A DNA stretch of 64,000 nt from Sphaerolaimus hirsutus (Eukaryota > Nematoda > Chromadorea > Monhysterida > Sphaerolaimidae). Positions 57,408 through 64,000 of the stretch are shown piece by piece. A model generated the notes under the pieces. That model made no database searches. It was not told where the DNA came from and saw only the letters and a program-made list of their open reading frames with translations. The stretch spans positions 17,791,206 to 17,855,205 of the forward strand of contig OZ038459.1 in assembly GCA_964036195.1 (NCBI GenBank), in the 5' to 3' direction. The position numbers and the translations under genes were made by a program. Numbering within the stretch: the first letter of the stretch is position 1; every line of letters begins with the position of its first letter.

Positions 57408-59529
57408 TCAGAATTTATTGCTATCACTATTATCTTTATTATCATCACCATGAAACCAGTAAGCCCCCGCTACACTTTGACTATCCATGCTGTTAAGCGT
57501 GTAAATTGAGTCATTTGGAACCCTTCCATCTATCTTTCTTGGTTCTGATGCAAATGCCACCAGATTTGGACCGTTGCCAATATTGTTGCTTGGGGTTGCA
57601 GCGTCAGAAATGGATGTAGATGGTTGTTGTGTATTGAAATGGTAGTAGAAAGCGTTGCCAGTGCTGTTTTCATGCTTAGGTTGACGAAATTTCACTGCCT
57701 GTGCATGTATTTTGGCATTATTTGGTACGCGTTATTTGAAATTACCGTATATCCTCGAATAAGTCCCCCTTGAATAACCCCCCTCCTGTAGGCTGGATGA
57801 GGAATAAATAAGTCCTGGCAAACTCCCCCTATCTGACTCGTCGGAAAGACAACATAAAGGCTGTTTCACGCAATATATTGGTAACAAATTTTACTAAATA
57901 TTCTAACGAGAAAATAACTCCTTCCATCGATTAACTAACCCCCCTCAAAAACTTCCGACAAAAAATAACCCCCGGGGACTCGAGAATATACGGTATATAA
58001 TCATAGGAAAAATTTCCCACCTGAACAGGTGACTGTACCACGGGCTCAACAGGAGATTCTGGCACTGTGCCAACAGCCGTACTTTTCACTGCCTTCTTTC
58101 CAGCACCTACTTTCTTGTCTCTAATTCTTGAGCAGCAGGTAAAGTAAATTGTTGTCGTCACACAACAAATGCAAGCGGTCACAGCGCAGATCAAAAGTGC
58201 AGACATTATGATCATAGTTGCCCAGTTGTCAATTAGTGGTTCATTTTCTGGTTCCTTTGGTAGTGGTGTGGGTACTGGGATGGATGGATCTGGACGTTTT
58301 TTCGGGGTGATTTGTATAAATTCAGTTGAAATCGGAGATGTTAAAAATACTGAACTTTTTGAGTAAACATAACGTAAAGTATTTATTTTTACTCACGTTG
58401 AGCACAGAAAACGTAAAGTAAAAGTTTTTTACCTTTACACTGCGTCAAAGGTGAGCAACTTACTTTTTCAACAAAACGTAAAAACGATAATTAATGCCAG
58501 GGGAAACGTGAAAAAATTCGGAAAAATGTGAAAGTTTGTATTTTTCAATATTTTATTCGATTAAACTTTAAACGATAAAAGTGGTTTTTCCGGAGTCATT
58601 TTTACAGCAATTTTTTACGTTTACTCGAAAATACGTATATTTATTATTTAAGCACTTGGTTAATACGTTTACGTTTCCTCCAGAAGTACGAGTTGAAAGT
58701 ATGAGGGTACTGAAAACGTAAGTCAGAAAAACGCATGGTGTGCATGCAGTTATCTCGGGTTAAATAAATATAAAATATTCGTTAGGGAAATGTTTTTAAA
58801 AAGATAACGGCTTTTAAATCGTTGAGAGGTCACTCACCAACTGTTTGATCAGTCATATCTACTTTGTAACTCAGCGAGAAGAAATTTTCTCTCTGAAAAA
58901 TTCCCGATGTGTTCACAAACGATGGCTGCTCTTGATTGTAGTTCAAATCGATGTTGATTAGAAATGTGTCCACTAGTGAATCAGATATCGATTTTGGCAA
59001 TGTGTCCCTCATGCCATTTGTCACAGCGATGTGCAGATTTAGGGAATCGCTCAGGGGGCAGTCCCAGACCCTGTAAAATGTCAAAAGTCATGCAAAGTGT
59101 CTAAAGTCGTGTAAAATGTCCTGCAAAATAACAAGTCGGTTGCCATTCAGCAGGGCATTTTACATGACGTCACACTTTGCATGACGCTTGACATTTTACA
59201 GGATCTGGGATTGGCACCAGAACAGCTCTATTGTCGAGAAGAATTTCTGCTGGATTTACTTCCCAGTCGCTGTGGTCAAAGCTATTGCCAAATTTGATCA
59301 ATTTCCCAGACTGGAAAGCACTCATTCGCAAAGTTGCTTTGTTGTTCAGTAATGTCATCGGCCAGGTGTTTGACTGAAACAAACAAGTTCAAAATTTCAT
59401 CCAATTGTTGATAAATGGCGAGTGGTTGATCAAAGTGGCTGAGTGAATGAAATTTTGCTTCTGGTGTTTCATTCAGCACCTGTGCAGCGCATCCAGGAAT
59501 GTGAATGAAAATGCGAAGACACAAGCATC
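57408..59529 (-). CDS. Single-pass membrane protein, 5' end unresolved
   Basis: Supported exons: 59529-59480, 59373-59218, 59051-58838, 58349-58021, 57698-57408, all in phase. The ectodomain (NPAEILLDNRAVL, SDSLNLHIAVTNG, LINIDLNYNQEQPSFV) is beta-strand-like and faintly integrin-alpha-like in style, which I would not press. A Pro-rich linker leads to MIIMSALLICAVTACICCVT, the membrane span, then CCSRIRDKK as stop-transfer and an Asn/Ser-rich tail. A possible first exon at 59959-about 59780 (MPHYLTQITIHLIEFYSQYG, then Cys-rich) does not match in phase with 59529, so an exon is missing or mis-set. The 59052-59217 intron is a CAGACCCTG MITE ending TG. Family not recognised. Confidence 0.6.
57743..57995. 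mobile_element. GAATAAGTCCCC TIR element
   Basis: Ends TTACCGTATATCCTCGAAT and ACTCGAGAATATACGGTA are inverse. It fills most of the last intron (57699-58020) of the membrane-protein gene. Confidence 0.78.
58340..58745. mobile_element. ACGTAAAGTA-type element
   Basis: Repeats of AACGTAAAGTA and TTTACTC in both orientations. It borders the 58349 exon acceptor, so the acceptor of that exon may derive from it. Related to 34620-35115. Confidence 0.55.
59052..59217 (-). mobile_element. MITE-intron in the membrane-protein gene (GT-TG)
   Basis: A 166-bp near-palindrome, sense ends GTGCCAATCCCAGATCCTG and GGGTCTGGGACTGCCCC, then CTG. CTG flanks both sides. Exact removal joins GTT-CTG to AGC-GAT in frame; the inner TTTTACAG acceptor leaves 19 nt and shifts the frame. 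Confidence 0.78.
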
Positions 59530-59959
59530 CTGCGAATTTTTGCGTTCTTTGTCTTCCCAACGATAAAGACTTTAAACAGCTGAATGAAGACAAACAAAAC
59601 TCAAAGGCTCAAAACTCGATTTTTTGAAACTTGCCCCCAACTCTATATTTGCCGATTTTTCTAGTCGAGTCGAGCAAGTCTTGAGTCATGACAATATTTT
59701 GCCAGTTAAGTTGTGTGAGTCTTGGCGCCAATTTTTGCCCTCGAGTCACGAGTTCAAACCCTATCCCCCAACAGTTCACCTGCGACCATGTTTCAGCACA
59801 CTCAAGCGTGCATAGCTGATTAACTGCTGCATCTGTCTTGGCAATAAGCCAAGGGCATTGGCATGACACGACAGGGCAACTCGAGCCTGATGCCAACCAA
59901 CCATATTGGGAGTAGAATTCAATTAGATGTATTGTTATTTGTGTTAGGTAGTGAGGCAT

Positions 59960-60875
59960 TTTGAAACTAAAAAAGTCAATAGGGATTGGTTTTTCACGTT
60001 TAGTGGCAAGTGTGCTATATGTGCTTTTGTTGCTAAGGTGTTCCTTATCACTGTTGAAAAATAAATTTCCCTCTGAGGTGCGGCCAACTTCATGTCTCCT
60101 CAGTTAAACAAACATAATAAAACTGAAAATGCTTTTGAGTCATTCAAACATGATGTACCTAACTGTGATAAACTGCATGTCCTAGAAAATCAATGGCAGT
60201 GTAAAGAAAAATTTTACAATTGGGTAGACTGATATGATTGCCCAAAGTATTTTAGTAGTTGTAGTAATCAATTGAAAACAAAACCTTTGTGCTGTTCTAT
60301 GAGAACTGCAAGGATCACCCATTCAACCTAAAAATAGAACATATAAATATGTAAATATGAACTACTTACATAAATATGTACCCACATAAATATGGAACAT
60401 GAATATAACCTAGGTGGTGCCTAAATTTAACACACAACTCAATACCTAGACTGGACAACATCTACAGTATACTCAGCGGATTAATGCTATACACTTTTTT
60501 GAGGGAAACAGTCCAGCAAAGTAGGGACAGTGTATGATACTGTAATATATTTATCTTGGCTGCATACCAACTTTATTTATCACAATCCACAATTTAAAAT
60601 CTCTGCATGCAATTTCTGTACTGACATTTATCATTTGAAGGTTGACATTTGAACACAATTCATTGATAATAATAGCAATGTACCTATCTTTTCCTTATCT
60701 CATTTTCTTTTTTGTAAAAGGTAAATCCATAAGTTAATGATTGGAATGCAGCCAGGCTAAAACATAAATATGTGAGAGTGCAAGTATCAAGTCTGCTGAG
60801 TATATTACAGTGACAACACCAAAAATCACCTAAACAAAAATGAAAAAGTGTAAATATTCATGCTCAACCAACTGA
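59960..60875. other. Intergenic, with one MITE at 60478-60800
   Basis: The segment 60478-60800 is the uninterrupted sibling of the split MITE at 24898-26010, with ends AGTATACTCAGCGGA and TCTGCTGAGTATATT. No gene is seen in the rest. Confidence 0.6.
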
Positions 60876-63800
60876 TCACTCATCACCAATCCTGTAAGTT
60901 TCATGATCCCCATTTTCAAGATCCCCATTACCCAGGGGATGGTGGTAAACTTTCCTAATTGGTTCCTCAATATCATTTCTATAGTTTGAGTTATGTCCCA
61001 CCTCATAATTACTTTGCTGTGTTGTAGATTGAAATGTGATTGACTTCTGCCTGATGCTCTGGGATACATCAAAGACTTGAGCTGCCAGTTGCTCAAATTC
61101 TAGACTTCTGTGAGAGGAGGCATTTTCTGAGTGGTGGTAGATAAATACCATATTTGCTTGATTAATTCCCCCTATTAGATGAGTGAGGAAAAATAATTCC
61201 CCCACCCCTCTCGAATAATTACATAATTCTCTCAAATAATTCCATAATAATTCTTCTTGGCAAATGACAAGTTTGTTGTGTATAATTTAAAGCAAAAATG
61301 GCATGTGATGTTGTTAATAAAGCATTTTTCATGAAATGAGTTGGTAGAAACATGCTTGAAAATTTTGATGAAATAATAATTCCACCCTTCAATAATTCCC
61401 CTCTTGAATAGTTCCCCCCTCAAAAAGTCTAACAAAAAAAATACCCTGGGGCAATTATTAACAAATACGGTATGTGCAAATCAATTTGATAATTATGCTA
61501 ACTTGGTGTCAGCATCCCTCTGCCAACCCTTGACCAGTTTGTGATAGTTCATTTCCATAGTCCTCATTCTGTCTTTCAGTGAGTCCACTTCTATCTCTTT
61601 GTTCTTTATCTAGTGATAAAATTCTTTTTCTTTAAACTACTTTTCAATGGAATATGGAAGCACCACTCACTAACCAAGCTTGCCAATTTTTCTAATTTTT
61701 GCATCAAGTGCCATTTCTCATCCTTCAGTTTTCTCAATTCTGACCCAGTTATAGCAAGTTTCTCCTTTGTTTGAGATAACTCACTGGTTGTTTGGGAGCG
61801 TGATTCCATTGTGGATTTGTGTGATTCTTGCAGCTCTGCTAACTCACTTTTCAGCATTGTGATTGTGTTTGAGTAGTTATGCATTCTGCACAGTGAGTAA
61901 ATACTTTTCTTGTATTTTGTGCACAATTAAAGTGAAACTGGCTACCATAAATCCTCGAGTAAGACCACAGGGGAGTTATTTTTGTTCGAAGTTTTTGTGG
62001 GGGAATTATTCGAGGGGGAGTGGTATTTCCTCACCTGCTGAACCTGGGGAGTTTTTCAAGGTGGCGGGGGGTCGTTTTCGAGGATTTGCAGTAAATATTT
62101 AATGGTGAGCTACGCTCAAATAGCTTCGCATCAACATGGATGTACAAGTTTTTGAAGCAAATAATACACATGCATAATGAGTGAAATGCTGTCATACTGC
62201 TTTTTAGAAGCCTGCCATGCCAGTTCCATGATCATAGTCTGCACTCACCTGCTTTCAGCCATTCTGACCTTTTCAATCAATTCATTAATCTCCCCATGTG
62301 CCTCAGCCAAATCACACTGTAGACTGGTCACTTTTTCAGCATCCTTTGTTTGTTGTAACCCATTTTCTAAGCTGCCATGTTCATTTTGGCATTTTTCCAC
62401 TAGGGATGCGAGCTGGGCATTTTCCTCTATCAATGTGTCATTGTCTTGTAAAATCTGATTGCAGAGATGTGTGACAATTTGTCATTAATTTGAATTTTAA
62501 TTTGTGTCGATTGAAAAGTATGCACCTTTTCACCGAAATCCTTCTCTTTCTTTGCATGTAAATCAGACTCTCGCATCGCTTGTTGCAAAGATAACAATTG
62601 TTCCTGTGTTAAATGTGCAATTGAAGATTTCCATTCGAAATTTGTATTACCTAAGTGCTAATGAGCCTAAGTATTACCTAAGTGCCCAGAAAAAATGAGT
62701 TTAGCGTGAATTTGAAAAGATACATAGTTGCCAATTTTAAAAAAAAATTCACGAATTTCACATCGAGGGTGCAAGAGTTCACCATGATAAGTGGGAATTT
62801 GATGTCGAAAATGCATAAATAAGTCAATTTCAGACAACTCAAGTTTCATTTCAAAAGTACACAAGTTCAAAAAATTATTTGCAAGAGATGCAATGGAATC
62901 TACCTATGTGTGTCTCAACTAAAAAAATACGAACCTTCAATTCAGCAATTTCATTCTGTGCATCGGCTTTCTCTTGTTGCAAACTTCGTGTCTTTTGCAC
63001 TAAGGTGCTGATTTCTTGTTTGTTGTGTTCCAATTGGATCAGCGCCAAGTTCGTGCTGGCTGATGGCTTTTCATCCATCTGTTTGTAAATATGACACTTG
63101 TAAATAAATACAAACGTTGTTGACTACATATTATCGTAAATCAACGAAGAAATATCACACTCAGCTAATACGTGGGTAGTATTCGAGGTAGGGCCCATTG
63201 AAGACCGACTATGTGAGCCTACACTGAACTTTTCTCAAATGCTGCGGGTGAAATCCCTCGCTGACCCACTCACCTTCATTCTCATCTCAGTCACTTCCCT
63301 TCTAGCCTCCCACAGTTCCACTTGGCTTCTTGCCAATTTTGTTTCACTTTCAGCCAAAACGCTTTCAGTTGACGCTTGTTTCGCCCTGCTCATATCCAGT
63401 TCATTGTAGGCTCGTATTAGTTCTTGTTGAGTTGACGTGTGCACATCTGAAAATCGGTTTTCAGTTAATATTTTGCGGTTGAGACACTAGTAATGTTACC
63501 GTCGCTCTCACTTATGATATTTATGCGTGTAAATATAAAAGTCGACAAGTCCACTTAATTTTGGACTAAAAGTCAACAAGTCCATCCTCCGCCAAAACAG
63601 TTTCGCTCTGTCCAAATGGAATTTTATGGACACCCAATTTTTGACATTGGTATATGTTGAGAGCAGGGGGTGAAAATTTGACACTTTACCATCAACATTT
63701 GGAACTTTACGGTGAGCATGAGCGAGGATTACGCGCCATCGCTTCATTACGAGGATTGGACACTCAGCACTGGCCGTGAATTGGAAACGAAACTTAAAAT

Positions 63801-64000
63801 GCGATTTACTCAAAATCGCATTTCGTGGACTTGTCGACTTTTAGAAGTAGACGCCTCAATTATATTACGAGCATAAAAATATCATTAGAATCAACGAAAA
63901 TTACCAGAGACGTTGACATCACTCCAAGCACGTACGAGGGCACCCTGTGACCTTCCCTCAAAGCCATTTTGAGTTTGCGTGAAATGCGATTGAGTCTTTG
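60876..64000 (-). CDS. Coiled-coil protein, 3' part
   Basis: Exons: window edge to 63905, 63446-63274, 63078-62935, 62603-62526, 62454-62249, 61885-61675, 61609-61503, 61107-60876. All phases agree. The product is a run of heptad-repeat helices rich in Glu/Lys/Gln (SESETKLAR-type, LASLVEKCQNEHGSL, ELAELQESHKSTMES, KLKDEKWHLMQKLEKLASL), then KDRMRTMEMNYHKLVKGWQR and a non-coiled tail ending TYRIGDE. It is likely a cytoskeletal, Golgi-tether or centrosome-type scaffold; no family-specific motif was recognised. The N terminus lies beyond 64000. Introns contain the elements at 61147-61471, 61943-62094 and 63536-63842. Confidence 0.75.
61147..61471. mobile_element. GATTAATTCCCC TIR element in the coiled-coil gene
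   Basis: Ends TACCATATTTGCTTGAT and TTAACAAATACGGTA; shares core AAAATGGCATGTGATGTTG with 53188-53488. Confidence 0.72.
61943..62094. mobile_element. Short GAGTAAGACC TIR element in the coiled-coil gene
   Basis: Ends CTACCATAAATCCTCGAG and TTCGAGGATTTGCAGTA; an internally deleted copy of the same family. Confidence 0.7.
63536..63842. mobile_element. GTCGACAAGTCCAC fold-back element in the coiled-coil gene
   Basis: AAAGTCGACAAGTCCAC at the left is matched by GTGGACTTGTCGACTTTT at the right. It lies in the intron 63447-63904. Confidence 0.72.

Noticed and set aside
59609..59959. First exon of the 57.4-59.5 kb membrane-protein gene
   Set aside because: MPHYLTQITIHLIEFYSQYG could start a signal peptide, but its phase-0 donor does not fit the phase-1 exon at 59529, so it is not included in the model.

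Overview
The window is nuclear DNA from a small-intron invertebrate animal. Evidence: spliced genes with conserved animal orthologues (an apterous/Lhx2/9-type LIM-homeobox factor, SERINC, AP-3 mu, the oligosaccharyltransferase subunit TMEM258, a family-31 glycosyltransferase), many introns of about 45-80 nt, GC-rich exons in AT-rich surroundings, and very many short inverted-repeat elements. A tunicate, perhaps larvacean-like, genome would fit the small introns and MITE-rich introns, but the phylum is not proven. I saw no transposase, reverse transcriptase, rRNA or tRNA gene.

Layout. 1-6.5 kb (+): 3' part of an unknown gene with an OTU-like DGNC motif, its intron filled by a ~5.3 kb terminal-inverted-repeat element. 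8.0-12.1 kb (-): secreted/type I membrane protein with a Thr/Pro-rich stalk. 14.4-16.2 kb (-): secreted Gln-rich protein, divergent from a Pro-rich/acidic protein at 16.8-18.9 kb (+). 19.9-23.0 kb (-): beta-1,3-galactosyltransferase-like enzyme. 24.3-30.6 kb (-): LIM-homeobox gene. 30.6-41.5 kb: gene desert of fold-back elements. 41.5-42.9 kb (-): TMEM258. 43.5-46.1 kb: large palindrome and a hexamer element. 47.0-52.5 kb (-): SERINC, divergent from AP-3 mu at 52.8-57.1 kb (+). 57.4-59.5 kb (-): single-pass membrane protein. 60.9-64.0 kb (-): coiled-coil protein running off the window.

Main finding: one palindromic MITE family (inner arm CAGACCCTGTAAAATG, 3-bp CWG-like target duplication) sits inside coding exons at least six times in four genes. 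Each time the reading frame, and in TMEM258 and the glycosyltransferase the family-typical protein length, is restored only if the element plus one duplication copy is removed exactly. The element start supplies GT. When the sense-strand duplication is CAG it supplies AG, giving a perfect GT-AG intron (TMEM258; one glycosyltransferase intron). When it is CTG or CG the predicted intron ends in TG or CG, so either non-canonical splicing or gene damage must be invoked. These look like intron-creating transposons (introners).

Gene models are hand-built from splice sites and codon phase; each exon list was checked for phase agreement, and places where it fails are stated.
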